A program made the translations under genes and the position numbers. DNA of 64,000 bases from Synergistales bacterium (GTDB lineage: Bacteria > Synergistota > Synergistia > Synergistales > Aminithiophilaceae): NCBI GenBank assembly GCA_018433595.1, contig JAHDQY010000022.1:62001-126000 (forward strand), in the 5' to 3' direction. Shown in pieces: positions 32,575-41,271 of this stretch (its first letter is position 1; each line of letters begins with the position of its first letter). The notes below the pieces were generated by a model. That model was given only the letters and a program-made list of their open reading frames with translations, had not been told where the DNA came from and did no database searches.

Positions 32575-34653
32575 ATGGCGAAAAAGACTCTCGTTATCGT
32601 CGAGTCGCCCACAAAGGCCAAAACGCTTTCAAAGCTTCTTGGCCGCAACTATGAGATCAAGGCCAGCATGGGCCACGTCCGCGATCTTCCCAAGAGCCGC
32701 ATGGGTGTCCTGGTCGAGGAGGATTTCTCTCCCGAGTACATCCTCGTGCGCGGGAAAGGGAGCATCGTCAAGGAGCTGAAGGGCAGGGCCAAGGCGGCTG
32801 ACCGCATTCTGCTCGCCTCCGACCCTGACCGGGAAGGGGAGGCCATCGCCTGGCATCTCGCCTTCCTCCTCGGGCTTGACCCTTCCGAGGCTTGCCGTAT
32901 CCGCCTTTATGAGATCACCAAGCAGGGGGTCCGAAACGCCGTCGCTCATCCTGAGCCGATCGACCTTCGCCGCGTCGACGCCCAGCAGGCCCGGCGCGTT
33001 CTGGATCGTCTCGTCGGCTACCGTCTCAGCCCCCTTCTCTGGAACAAGATCCGTTCGGGCCTCTCGGCGGGTCGCGTCCAGTCCGTGGCCCTTCGGATCC
33101 TCTGCGAGCGGGAGAAGGAGATCGAGGCCTTCAGGGAGCAGGAGTACTGGCTCGTCGATGTCGATGGCGGCGCCTCGGACGACAGGCGTTACCGGCTTCG
33201 GCTGGAAAAGAGGGACGGCAAGGCCCTGAGCCTTTCCTGTGCGGCGGAAGCCGAGGCCGTCGAGAAGGAACTCCGATGTCACCGTCTCGTCGTCTCGGAC
33301 TGGAGGACCAGAGAAAACCGGCGGCCTCCGCTGCCGCCTTTCAAGACGAGCACGCTCCAGCAGGAGGCGGGGCGCCGTCTCGGTTTCTCTCCGAAGCGGA
33401 CCATGGCCGTCGCTCAGGCCCTCTACGAGGGGATCGACCTTCCCGGCAAGGGGCCTGTGGGCCTGATCACCTACATGCGCACCGACAGCCTCCGCGTCTC
33501 CGAAGAGGCCCAGGAGGCCTGCCGCCGATTCATCGAGGCCCGCTGGGGCTCGGACTACCTGCCGTCGAAACCCAACGAATACAAAAGCCGGGGGAGAGTT
33601 CAGGACGCCCACGAGGCGATCCGCCCCACCGATATCACCTTCGATCCCCAGGAGATCAGGGAGCACCTGGCGAAGGAGCAGTTCCAGCTCTACGACCTCA
33701 TCTGGCGCCGGTTCGTCGCCAGCCAGATGGCCGCAGCCCAGCTCTCCCGGACGACCCTCGATGTCGAGGCAGGTCCCTTCGGCCTCCGCCAGTCCGGGGT
33801 CTCGCTCCTTTTCAAGGGATGGGGGATTCTCTGGCCTCTCGATCTCAAGGAGGGCGTCATCGCTCTTGCCGAGAAGGGGGAGCTTCTGGATCTTCTCGAC
33901 GTGACTCGGACTCAGAAGTTCACCCGGCCGCCGTCGCGCTACACCGAGTCGGGTCTGGTCAAGCTGCTTGAGGACAAGGGAGTGGGGCGGCCTTCGACGT
34001 ACGCCTCCATCGTCTCGACCCTTTTCGACCGCGGCTATGTCGAGCGCGGCGAGGAGAAAAAGCTTGTCCCCACGGAACTGGGCGTTCTCGTCTGCGACTT
34101 TCTCCTGGAGCATTTCTCCGACCTCGTCAATACCGACTTCACGGCCACGATGGAGGAGGATCTCGACGAAATCGAGCGGGGCGAACGGCAATGGCTCGAT
34201 CTGGTCCGGGTCTTCTGGGAGAGCTTTTCCGCCGATCTCGTCAAGGCGGAGAAGCTGGCCCGCCCTGTCGAGCTGCCGGTCCGGGAGATCGGCGAAGACT
34301 GCCCCGAATGCGGGGCTCCGCTGGTCATCAAACGGGGGAGATTCGGCGAGTTCATCGCCTGCTCGGGTTATCCCGAGTGCAGATACAGCCGGCCTCTCCT
34401 CAAGACCATCGGCGTCGCCTGTCCGGTCTGCGGGGAAGGGGAGGTCGTCCGCCGCCGAAGCAAGAAAGGCCGGACCTTCTACGGATGTTCCCGTTATCCC
34501 GGATGTGATTTCGTGAGCTGGAACGAACCCACGGGCAAGGCCTGCCCTCTCTGCGGCGCCTTCCTGGAGAAAAAGAAAAAGGGACGCAAGGCCGTCCTGG
34601 CCTGCTCTGCCTGTGCCTACGTCGAAGAGGGGGACGACGGCGGTGAAGCCTGA
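32575..34653 (+). CDS. topA: DNA topoisomerase I
   Basis: 692 residues. Relaxes negative supercoils. TOPRIM domain at the start (KTLVIVESPTKAKTLSKLLG, then ASDPDREGEAIAWHL with the DxD-type acids), catalytic tyrosine Y300 in GLITYMRTDS, and three C-terminal zinc fingers: CPEC...C...C, CPVC...C...C, and CPLC with a final CSAC pair. Length and finger number match Bacillus-type enzymes. The trmFO start overlaps its end by 11 bases. Confidence 0.96.
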   Translation: MAKKTLVIVESPTKAKTLSKLLGRNYEIKASMGHVRDLPKSRMGVLVEEDFSPEYILVRGKGSIVKELKGRAKAADRILLASDPDREGEAIAWHLAFLLGLDPSEACRIRLYEITKQGVRNAVAHPEPIDLRRVDAQQARRVLDRLVGYRLSPLLWNKIRSGLSAGRVQSVALRILCEREKEIEAFREQEYWLVDVDGGASDDRRYRLRLEKRDGKALSLSCAAEAEAVEKELRCHRLVVSDWRTRENRRPPLPPFKTSTLQQEAGRRLGFSPKRTMAVAQALYEGIDLPGKGPVGLITYMRTDSLRVSEEAQEACRRFIEARWGSDYLPSKPNEYKSRGRVQDAHEAIRPTDITFDPQEIREHLAKEQFQLYDLIWRRFVASQMAAAQLSRTTLDVEAGPFGLRQSGVSLLFKGWGILWPLDLKEGVIALAEKGELLDLLDVTRTQKFTRPPSRYTESGLVKLLEDKGVGRPSTYASIVSTLFDRGYVERGEEKKLVPTELGVLVCDFLLEHFSDLVNTDFTATMEEDLDEIERGERQWLDLVRVFWESFSADLVKAEKLARPVELPVREIGEDCPECGAPLVIKRGRFGEFIACSGYPECRYSRPLLKTIGVACPVCGEGEVVRRRSKKGRTFYGCSRYPGCDFVSWNEPTGKACPLCGAFLEKKKKGRKAVLACSACAYVEEGDDGGEA

Positions 34654-35974
34654 GGTGCTCGTCGTCGGCGCCGGCCTTGCCGGAAGCGAGGCGGCCTGGC
34701 AGCTGGCTTCCCGGGGCTATCCGGTCCGGCTTGTCGAGATGCGGCCCCTTCGGAAGACTCCGGCCCACGTGAGCGGCGATTGCGCCGAGCTGGTCTGCAG
34801 TAACTCTCTGGGTGCCGACCGGCTCACCTCCGCAGGCGGCATCCTGAAGGCCGAGATGCGCCGTCTGGGGAGCCTGGTCCTCTCCGTGGCCGACGGGAGC
34901 CGTGTCCCCGCCGGCAAGGCTCTCGCCGTCGACCGCGAAGGGTTCGCCCGATCCGTGACGGAACACCTCGCCGAGCACCCCCTGATCCGGATCGAGAGGG
35001 AGGAGGTAACCGCCCTTCCCGAAGGCCCCGCCATTATCGCGACGGGGCCTCTCACCGCGGAATCCCTCGCCGGGGCGATCCGGGATCGGGCGGGAGGCTG
35101 TCTGGCCTTCTTCGATGCCGTGGCCCCCGTCGTCGCCGTCGATTCCGTCGATCAGGACGTCGCCTTCCGCGCCAGCCGCTACGGCGAAGGGGAGGATTAC
35201 ATCAACTGCCCCATGGACGAGGCCCGGTACCGCGCCTTCTGCGAGGCTCTTGTCGAAGCCGAGGGGGTACCCCGGAAGGAGTTCGAAAAAGACCTGCGCT
35301 ACTTCGAAGGCTGTCTTCCCATCGAGGTCATCGCCTCTCGGGGCTCCGATACGCTCCGCTTCGGCCCTCTCAAGCCGGTGGGAATAATCGATCCGGGCCA
35401 CCCCGACCGTGAGCCCTTCGCGGTTGTCCAGCTCCGCCAGGACAACCGGGAGGGCACCCTCTTCAACCTCGTCGGCTTTCAGACCAATCTCCGCTGGGGA
35501 GAGCAGGAGCGGGTCTTCCGTCTCATCCCGGGCCTGGAACAGGCCGAGTTCGTCCGTTTCGGCGTCATGCACCGCAACGTCTACGTCTGTGCTCCCCGCG
35601 TTCTTGACGGTGCCCTCCGGCTTGTCGACTCGGGCGATCTCTTCCTGGCGGGACAGATCGTCGGCGTCGAGGGTTATATGGAGAGCACCGCCATGGGACT
35701 TGTGGCGGCCCTCAATGCCGCCGCCCTCCTTGAAAGGCGTCCTTTCCCGACCTGGCCTCGCGAGACGGCCATCGGCTCTCTCCTTCACTATCTCAGAGAC
35801 GCCCGGCCCGAATCCTTTCAGCCCATGAACGTCAATCTCGGAATCTTCCCCTCCTTGGACCGCAAGGTCCGTCCGAAGACGGAACGATGCCGCCAGATTG
35901 CCCTGAGGGCGCTGGAGACATTGGAAAAGGCGATACAGGCGGACAATTTGCTTGAAAATCCCCGAAAATGCTAG
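34643..35974 (+). CDS. trmFO: tRNA (uracil-54-C5)-methyltransferase, folate-dependent
   Basis: 443 residues from GTG 34643, inside the topA end; the longer frame from 34613 lacks support. Makes T54 of tRNA using methylene-tetrahydrofolate and FAD. FAD-binding start VLVVGAGLAGSEAAWQLASR, then AELVCSNSLGADRL (with the catalytic-type Cys), EGEDYINCPMDEARY, YFEGCLPIEVIASRG and LAGQIVGVEGYMESTAMGLV. Typical of lineages with Bacillus-like tRNA modification. Confidence 0.95.
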   Translation: MKPEVLVVGAGLAGSEAAWQLASRGYPVRLVEMRPLRKTPAHVSGDCAELVCSNSLGADRLTSAGGILKAEMRRLGSLVLSVADGSRVPAGKALAVDREGFARSVTEHLAEHPLIRIEREEVTALPEGPAIIATGPLTAESLAGAIRDRAGGCLAFFDAVAPVVAVDSVDQDVAFRASRYGEGEDYINCPMDEARYRAFCEALVEAEGVPRKEFEKDLRYFEGCLPIEVIASRGSDTLRFGPLKPVGIIDPGHPDREPFAVVQLRQDNREGTLFNLVGFQTNLRWGEQERVFRLIPGLEQAEFVRFGVMHRNVYVCAPRVLDGALRLVDSGDLFLAGQIVGVEGYMESTAMGLVAALNAAALLERRPFPTWPRETAIGSLLHYLRDARPESFQPMNVNLGIFPSLDRKVRPKTERCRQIALRALETLEKAIQADNLLENPRKC

Positions 35975-36027
35975 AAAAAACTGCCCATTTTTGCAGCTCT
36001 TCGGCTTCCCAATCTTTTTAAGAGTGC

Positions 36028-36033
36028 TAATAT
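36028..36033 (+). promoter_or_regulatory. Possible extended -10 element for xerC
   Basis: TG-C-TAATAT (36025-36033) looks like an extended -10 box and has no clear -35. It would start transcription near 36040, almost at the xerC ATG (36041), which has only a weak AAGGG two bases upstream; the message could be leaderless. Confidence 0.3.
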
Positions 36034-36040
36034 AAGGGCC

Positions 36041-36952
36041 ATGACCGATAACTTGTCTTCTGCTGTCGACAGTTTTCTGGATTTCATGAGGTTCAGCAAG
36101 GGACGGTCGGACAACACCGTCGTGAACTATGCCGTCGATCTGGCCCAGTTCGTCGACTACCTCCTTCAGCAGGGCGTCGCCTCCCCCGCAGAGATTGAAG
36201 TGGGGCATGTGAGAGGCTTTCTGAGGGAGATGGTCGGATTCGGTTTCGCCCGGACATCGGCGGCGCGGAAGCTTTCGGCCGTCAAAAGCTGGACGGTCTA
36301 CCTCCTCGAGAGCGGGCTTGTCGTCAAAGACCCCGCTGCCTCTGTCAAGGGGCCCAAGCTGCCCGGCCGGCTTCCCCGGGCGATCGCCCTCGAAGATGTC
36401 ACCCGCCTTATCGAGGAGGGTCCCGAAGGAGACCGGATTCTGCGTGATCGGGCCCTGCTGGAGATCCTCTACGGTTGCGGTCTCCGTGTTGCCGAGGCTG
36501 TGGCGTTGGATTGGATCGACGCCGACCTCGACGAACGATGGCTCCGTGTCAGAGGCAAGGGGAGAAAGGAACGGATGGTCCCCATGGGACGTCCCGCCTT
36601 GGCCGCCCTGAAGACCTATGGGCAAAGCTGCGGCGTTCCCTTGGAGGGGGCTCTTTTTCAGGGGCCTCAAGGCTCGCGGCTCACCGTCCGCACCGTCCAT
36701 CGCGTCGTCACCAGAGCGGCGGTTCGCGTCGGCCTGGCCGGTGTCACGCCTCACGTCCTGCGCCACAGCTTCGCCACCCACATGCTTGAAGGAGGGGCGA
36801 GCCTGAGGGTGCTTCAGGAACTTCTCGGTCACGAGAGCCTCGTGACGACGCAACGCTACCTCAAAATCACGGCCGATCAGCTTCTGGCCGGCTACAGCGC
36901 CGCTCACCCCAGGGCAGGAAGGGAAGAACAGGAACCCGATGGAACTCCTTAA
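36041..36952 (+). CDS. xerC: Tyrosine recombinase XerC
   Basis: 303 residues, the size of chromosomal XerC/XerD rather than phage integrases. N-terminal SAM-like DNA-binding domain ([20 protein letters not shown]), then the catalytic domain: Arg in [13 protein letters not shown], Lys in [47 protein letters not shown] with nucleophile Y273. Resolves chromosome dimers at dif. Its place between trmFO and hslV matches codV of B. subtilis. Confidence 0.93.
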   Translation: MTDNLSSAVDSFLDFMRFSKGRSDNTVVNYAVDLAQFVDYLLQQGVASPAEIEVGHVRGFLREMVGFGFARTSAARKLSAVKSWTVYLLESGLVVKDPAASVKGPKLPGRLPRAIALEDVTRLIEEGPEGDRILRDRALLEILYGCGLRVAEAVALDWIDADLDERWLRVRGKGRKERMVPMGRPALAALKTYGQSCGVPLEGALFQGPQGSRLTVRTVHRVVTRAAVRVGLAGVTPHVLRHSFATHMLEGGASLRVLQELLGHESLVTTQRYLKITADQLLAGYSAAHPRAGREEQEPDGTP

Positions 36953-37478
36953 AGGAACAACCATTCTCTGTGTCCGTAAAGGCCCTATCGTGGCCATGGC
37001 CGGTGACGGCCAGGTCACCTTGGGCAATCAGATCATCAAGGCCTCGGCCCGCAAGGTCCGTCGCATCGGCGACGGGAAGGTGCTGGCCGGTTTCGCCGGG
37101 AGCACGGCCGATGCCATGACCCTGCTGGAGCGTTTCGAGAAGCGTCTCGTCGAGGAGCAGGGCCGACTGGCCCGGGCGGCCGTCGCCCTCGTCAAGGAGT
37201 GGCGCACCGACAGGATTCTCCGCCGCCTCGAGGCGATGATGCTTGTGGCCGATGCCGACCAGACGCTTCTGCTTTCCGGAGCCGGCGACGTCCTCGAGCC
37301 CGAAGGGGCCGCGGCGACGATCGGGTCGGGGTCGGGCTTTGCCCTCGCCGCCGCCCGAGCCTTTCTCGAGGCGGGTGACCTTGATGCCGAGACCATCGCC
37401 CGACGTTCCCTGGAAATCGCCTCGGATATCTGCATCTACACCAACAGCGCCCTTACCGTGGAGGTCCTTCACCGATGA
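36939..37478 (+). CDS. hslV: ATP-dependent protease subunit HslV
   Basis: 179 residues. Proteasome-like peptidase of the HslUV complex. A short propeptide MELLKG precedes the expected N-terminal nucleophile T7 ([21 protein letters not shown]). [20 protein letters not shown] and [14 protein letters not shown] are family marks. Overlaps xerC by 14 bases and hslU by four (ATGA). Confidence 0.95.
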   Translation: MELLKGTTILCVRKGPIVAMAGDGQVTLGNQIIKASARKVRRIGDGKVLAGFAGSTADAMTLLERFEKRLVEEQGRLARAAVALVKEWRTDRILRRLEAMMLVADADQTLLLSGAGDVLEPEGAAATIGSGSGFALAAARAFLEAGDLDAETIARRSLEIASDICIYTNSALTVEVLHR

Positions 37479-38893
37479 CTCCTCTGGGAGACCATTCCCT
37501 CACGCCTTCGGCCATCGTCGCCTATCTCGACCGCTTCATCGTCGGTCAGGGAAAGGCCAAGCGGGCTGTCGCCGTTGCCCTTCGCAATCGTATGCGCCGC
37601 CGTTTCCTCGAGGAAAACCTCGCCCGGGAAGTGGCCCCCAAAAACATTCTCATGGTCGGCCCTACCGGTGTCGGCAAGACGGAGATCGCCCGTCGTCTCG
37701 CCGGTCTCGTCGACGCGCCTTTCATCAAGGTCGAAGCCACGAAATTCACCGAAGTGGGTTACGTCGGACGTGACGTCGAGTCGATGATCCGCGACCTTGT
37801 CGAGGCGGCCGTGCAGACCGTCAAGAGCCGGCTGCTTGAGGAGGTCCAGGCTCCCGCCGCCGAAAGGGCCGAGGATCGGCTGCTTGATGCCCTCCTCCCA
37901 TCGCCCCGCCGGATGATCTCCCAGGTTCCCGACTTCTTCCGATCCTTCATGACCGGACATCAGGAAGAGCCCGAGGAGTCTGTCGAATCGGAAGACGAGG
38001 CGGAACGCCGCCGGAACACGCGGGAGCGGCTTCGGGACATGCTCCGCAGGGGAAAGCTTGAGGGACGGGAGGTCGAAGTCGAAATCACCCAGTCGGCCGC
38101 GGCGGGGATGCCCATGCTCGGCGGCGCCGGCCTGGAGGAGATGGGGATCAACCTCGGCGAGATGCTGGGAGGCCTGCTGCCCAAAAAGTCGCGGCGGCGG
38201 CGCGTCTCCGTCGCGGAGGCTCGCCGCCTTCTTGAGGCCGAAGAGGCCGAAAAGCTTGTCGACATGGAGACCGTCGTGAAAGAGGCCCTGGTGAAGGCCC
38301 AGGAAGAGGGGATCGTCTTCATCGACGAGCTCGATAAGGTCGCCGCCGGCGAGGGGCGCACCTCCGGACCCGACGTCAGCCGTGAAGGAGTTCAGCGGGA
38401 CCTCCTGCCCATCGTCGAAGGCTCGGCGGTCTCGACGAAATACGGCACGGTCCGGACCGACCATGTCCTTTTCATCGCGGCCGGAGCCTTTCATCGGGTC
38501 AAGCCTTCCGACCTCGTCCCCGAACTCCAGGGGCGTTTCCCCATCCGTGTCGAACTGGACTCCCTGGAAGAAAAGGACCTGGCCCGCATCCTCGTGGAAC
38601 CCGAGAACAGCCTCATCCGTCAGTACGAGGCCCTGATGGCGACGGAAGAGGTCAGGCTCTCCTTTCGGGAGGAGGCCGTGGCGCTCATCGCCTCCTTCGC
38701 CGCCCGTATCAACGGGGAAATGGAGAACATCGGCGCCCGCAGGCTCCACACCCTGATGGAACACCTTCTTGAGGAAATCAGCTTCCAGGCCCCGGACTTG
38801 GCGGGCAGGGAGATCATCGTTGATGAAGCCTTCGTACAGTCCCGGCTGGAGGCCCTGGTCGGAGATGTCGATGTCCGCAGATATCTGCTTTAA
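37475..38893 (+). CDS. hslU: HslUV ATPase subunit HslU
   Basis: 472 residues. AAA+ unfoldase that feeds Hsl[21 protein letters not shown] at the start, Walker [38 protein letters not shown], an intermediate (I) domain at ~140-260 with charged helices, Walker [11 protein letters not shown], sensor [12 protein letters not shown], and the C-terminus DVDVRRYLL that inserts into HslV. Translationally coupled to hslV. Confidence 0.96.
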   Translation: MTPLGDHSLTPSAIVAYLDRFIVGQGKAKRAVAVALRNRMRRRFLEENLAREVAPKNILMVGPTGVGKTEIARRLAGLVDAPFIKVEATKFTEVGYVGRDVESMIRDLVEAAVQTVKSRLLEEVQAPAAERAEDRLLDALLPSPRRMISQVPDFFRSFMTGHQEEPEESVESEDEAERRRNTRERLRDMLRRGKLEGREVEVEITQSAAAGMPMLGGAGLEEMGINLGEMLGGLLPKKSRRRRVSVAEARRLLEAEEAEKLVDMETVVKEALVKAQEEGIVFIDELDKVAAGEGRTSGPDVSREGVQRDLLPIVEGSAVSTKYGTVRTDHVLFIAAGAFHRVKPSDLVPELQGRFPIRVELDSLEEKDLARILVEPENSLIRQYEALMATEEVRLSFREEAVALIASFAARINGEMENIGARRLHTLMEHLLEEISFQAPDLAGREIIVDEAFVQSRLEALVGDVDVRRYLL

Positions 38894-38926
38894 GGAGTAC
38901 CGAGAACAGCTTAGGAGGGAACCTCA

Positions 38927-39766
38927 TTGACCATGAACATGCCGAAAGAAATCATCGAGTCCCGAGCCAAGATCCTCAATCCGTCGGCCATGCAGGATCT
39001 TCTGGAGAAGACTCGCCTCGTCGGGAGAGCTCTTCAGAGCCGTCGGGAGACGGCGCAGCCGGACTACCAGAAACTCTGCAAGCTCCTCTGCGACCTTTCC
39101 GCAGCCAACGTCTACGTCATCAACCGTGAGGGCAAGATTCTCGGTTACGCCTGGGTCAGCGAATACGACTGCGCCATCATGCTCGATCAGCTCAAGGACG
39201 GCAGGATGCCCGACTCCTATGTGGACAAGCTCAATCAGCTTCACGAGTCGGTCCTGAACCACACCGACCACGGTCTTTGCGCCTATTCCGACGCGCCCTG
39301 CACCTATTCGAACAAGCATGTGGTCTACACGCCCATCAACGGCGGCGGAGAGCGTCTGGGAACGCTCATCCTGGCCCGCTTCGGCCACCCCTTCGATACC
39401 CGTGACCTCGTTCTCGGCGAGTACCTCTCCACCGTGGTCGGCATCGAGATCCTTCACGAGAGAACCCGCTCCATCCAGGAGCGGGCCCGGGAACGCCTCG
39501 TCGTCCAGATGGCCATGAGAGCCCTCTCCTACTCGGAGGTCGAATCGGTGCGCCACATCATCCAGGAACTGGGCAGCGCCGAAGGCGTCGTCGTCGCCAG
39601 CCGCGTCGCCGACCGTGTCGGCGTCACGAGAAGCGTCATCGTCAATGCCCTGCGCAAGCTGGAAAGCGCCGGCATCATCGAAAGCCGCAGCCTTGGCATG
39701 AAGGGGACCTACATCAAGGTCCTGAGCCCGCTCTTCATGGAAGAGCTCGACGTCTTCGAGCAGTAG
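38927..39766 (+). CDS. codY: GTP/branched-chain-amino-acid-sensing regulator CodY
   Basis: 279 residues. The TTG at 38927 lies eight bases after AGGAGG, better spaced than the ATG at 38933. N-terminal GAF domain that binds Ile/Leu/Val in Firmicutes (YQKLCKLLCDLSAANVYVIN), long linker helix, and C-terminal winged helix with the nearly invariant ASRVADRVGVTRSVIVNALR and ESAGIIESRSLGMKGTYIKV. In Firmicutes it represses amino-acid uptake and catabolism when nutrients are rich; here it heads the flagellar operon, as in B. subtilis. Possible targets nearby (TRAP, ior) are speculation. Confidence 0.95.
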   Translation: MTMNMPKEIIESRAKILNPSAMQDLLEKTRLVGRALQSRRETAQPDYQKLCKLLCDLSAANVYVINREGKILGYAWVSEYDCAIMLDQLKDGRMPDSYVDKLNQLHESVLNHTDHGLCAYSDAPCTYSNKHVVYTPINGGGERLGTLILARFGHPFDTRDLVLGEYLSTVVGIEILHERTRSIQERARERLVVQMAMRALSYSEVESVRHIIQELGSAEGVVVASRVADRVGVTRSVIVNALRKLESAGIIESRSLGMKGTYIKVLSPLFMEELDVFEQ

Positions 39767-39822
39767 AGGCTCAAGCCGGGAGCCTTTGCGGCCGAAAAGG
39801 CATTAGAGGGGAGGGATCTTTC

Positions 39823-40224
39823 ATGCGCAGCGATCTGACTTGGGACGTCCTGGCCAAAAATCTGGAGGGGCTCTCTCAGAGGTTCAATGCCGTCGGCTCC
39901 AATATCGCCAATGCCAACACGCCCCGTTACGCCAGGCGCGAGGTGCGCTTCGAAGATCAGCTCAAGGCCCTTCTCGATGCCCCGAAGAGGCTGCCCTTGG
40001 CCGTCACCAATGAAAGGCACATGGCTCTCCGGCCCCTTTCCGTTGAAGAAGTGACGCCAAAAGAGGTTCGTCCCGTCGACGAAATCTACCGGCTCGACGG
40101 CAATAACGTCGACCCTGAAGTGGAGATGGCCCGCCTTGCCGAAACGCGGATGGCCTACAATGCCTCCACGCGCCTTGTCGGCAAAAAGGCCTCCCTTTAC
40201 CGGGTCGCCATAGGAGGGCGCTGA
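39823..40224 (+). CDS. flgB: Flagellar basal-body rod protein FlgB
   Basis: 133 residues. Proximal rod subunit exported by the flagellar type III system. GSNIANANTPRYARREVRFE at ~25-44 is the rod-protein N-terminal motif; the C-terminal end (VDPEVEMARLAETRMAYNAS) is the matching helix. ATG after GAGGGGAGGG. Overlaps flgC by one base (TGATG). Confidence 0.94.
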   Translation: MRSDLTWDVLAKNLEGLSQRFNAVGSNIANANTPRYARREVRFEDQLKALLDAPKRLPLAVTNERHMALRPLSVEEVTPKEVRPVDEIYRLDGNNVDPEVEMARLAETRMAYNASTRLVGKKASLYRVAIGGR

Positions 40225-40640
40225 TGCTTCTCTTCCGCCCCATCGACACCGCAGGCAGCGGCCTGACGGCCCATCGGCTCTGGATGGACGTCATCGCCGA
40301 AAACCTGGCCAACGTGAACACCACGAGGACGCCCAAAGGCGGTCCCTATGTCCGGCGGGTCCCCCTCTTTTCCGAGCGGCTCGACGATTTCATGCGCCGC
40401 GGTCCCGGTGACGGCGTCCGCGTCGTCGAAATCGCCGAAGACGACCAGCCGCCGCGGCTCGCCTACGAGCCGGATCACCCCGATGCCGATGCCTCGGGCT
40501 ACGTCGCCTATCCCAACGTCAACGTCGTCCGCGAGATGGCCGACATGATGGTCGCCAGCCGTGCCTATGAGGCCAATCTGGCCATCGTCGAATCGGCCAA
40601 GACCATGTTCAACGGGGCCTTGGAGATCCTTCGAGGCTGA
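40224..40640 (+). CDS. flgC: Flagellar basal-body rod protein FlgC
   Basis: 138 residues, proximal rod subunit. N-terminal motif HRLWMDVIAENLANVNTTRT and C-terminal VNVVREMADMMVASRAYEAN with NGALEILRG end. Last gene before a transcription break: a terminator and an AT-rich spacer separate it from fliE. Confidence 0.95.
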   Translation: MLLFRPIDTAGSGLTAHRLWMDVIAENLANVNTTRTPKGGPYVRRVPLFSERLDDFMRRGPGDGVRVVEIAEDDQPPRLAYEPDHPDADASGYVAYPNVNVVREMADMMVASRAYEANLAIVESAKTMFNGALEILRG

Positions 40641-40696
40641 ACGGCTTTTAAACCGTAAAACAATCAAAAGAACAAAAATTTTAACTGAAATTTCAA

Positions 40697-40728
40697 AAGA
40701 GAGAGTGTTAAGGCCGCTCTCTCTTTTT
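40697..40728 (+). terminator. Intrinsic terminator after flgC
   Basis: An 11-pair stem (40697-40707 with 40715-40725, one G-U pair), a 7-base loop, then T's. It divides codY-flgBC from the fliE unit. Confidence 0.75.
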
Positions 40729-40730
40729 AT

Positions 40731-40955
40731 GTTATCTCCTCGGGTTGATTAATGTAAAATTTATTTCTCCTCCCCCCCTTGTGGCATCTCTCTAATCATG
40801 GCAAAATGAAGATAATTTTGGTGTGGTTTTTGTGGAAAGGGTATTAGCTTTATTTTGAACAGTTTTTCTCGTTTTGAGAAAATCTCTGCCGCCCGTTTTT
40901 ATGATTGATTTGAAGGCTTTGTTCCAGGTGATTCTGACTGACTGGAGGTATCTCA
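40731..40955 (+). promoter_or_regulatory. AT-rich spacer before fliE, probable promoter region
   Basis: About 225 bases, visibly AT-rich in a GC-rich window, with no gene. Weak candidate boxes include TTGGTG (40818) with TATTAG (40842) and a TTGTGG/TATTTT pair near 40830-40856. A 7-bp AT-rich hairpin lies at 40864-40882. No sigma-54 or sigma-28 consensus is convincing. The fliE ribosome site GGAGGT is near 40943. Confidence 0.45.
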
Positions 40956-41261
40956 ATGACCGAGCGCATCTTGAATCTGTCGAAGCTGGCTCTCGAGCCG
41001 CGCCAGAGCGTTTCGGAACGGGGAGGCGCGACTCTTTCGGCGACGCCCTTCGTCGAGCTTCTCGAAAAGCAGCTCAAGGAGGCGAACGAGCAGCAGCTTC
41101 TCTCGGAGAAGGACATGAGGCGCCTCGCCACGGGCGATGTCAACGACATCTCCGATGTCGTTCTCTCCGTGACTCAGGGCGAGCTGGCCCTTCGGATGGT
41201 CGTCGAGATCCGTAACAAGCTCGTCGAGGCCTATCAGACTCTCTCTCGGATGCCGGTCTAG
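40956..41261 (+). CDS. fliE: Flagellar hook-basal body protein FliE
   Basis: 101 residues, joins the MS ring to the rod. C-terminal half is typical: ATGDVNDISDVVLSVTQGEL ALRMVVEIRNKLVEAYQ (two pieces of one helix pair) ending LSRMPV. ATG after TGGAGGT. First gene of the long fli-flh unit, ten bases before fliF. Confidence 0.93.
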   Translation: MTERILNLSKLALEPRQSVSERGGATLSATPFVELLEKQLKEANEQQLLSEKDMRRLATGDVNDISDVVLSVTQGELALRMVVEIRNKLVEAYQTLSRMPV

Positions 41262-41271
41262 ATAGGGCGTC

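Noticed and set aside
36041-36952. Phage integrase marking a mobile island
   Set aside because: Length, motifs and conserved place between trmFO and hslV identify chromosomal XerC; no att sites or phage genes nearby.
34400-37027. 875-residue minus-strand ORF opposite trmFO and xerC
   Set aside because: Antisense shadow; runs through three real genes in different frames.
40731-40955. Sigma-54 or sigma-28 promoter before fliE
   Set aside because: No GG-N10-GC spacing and no GCCGATAA-like box could be found.
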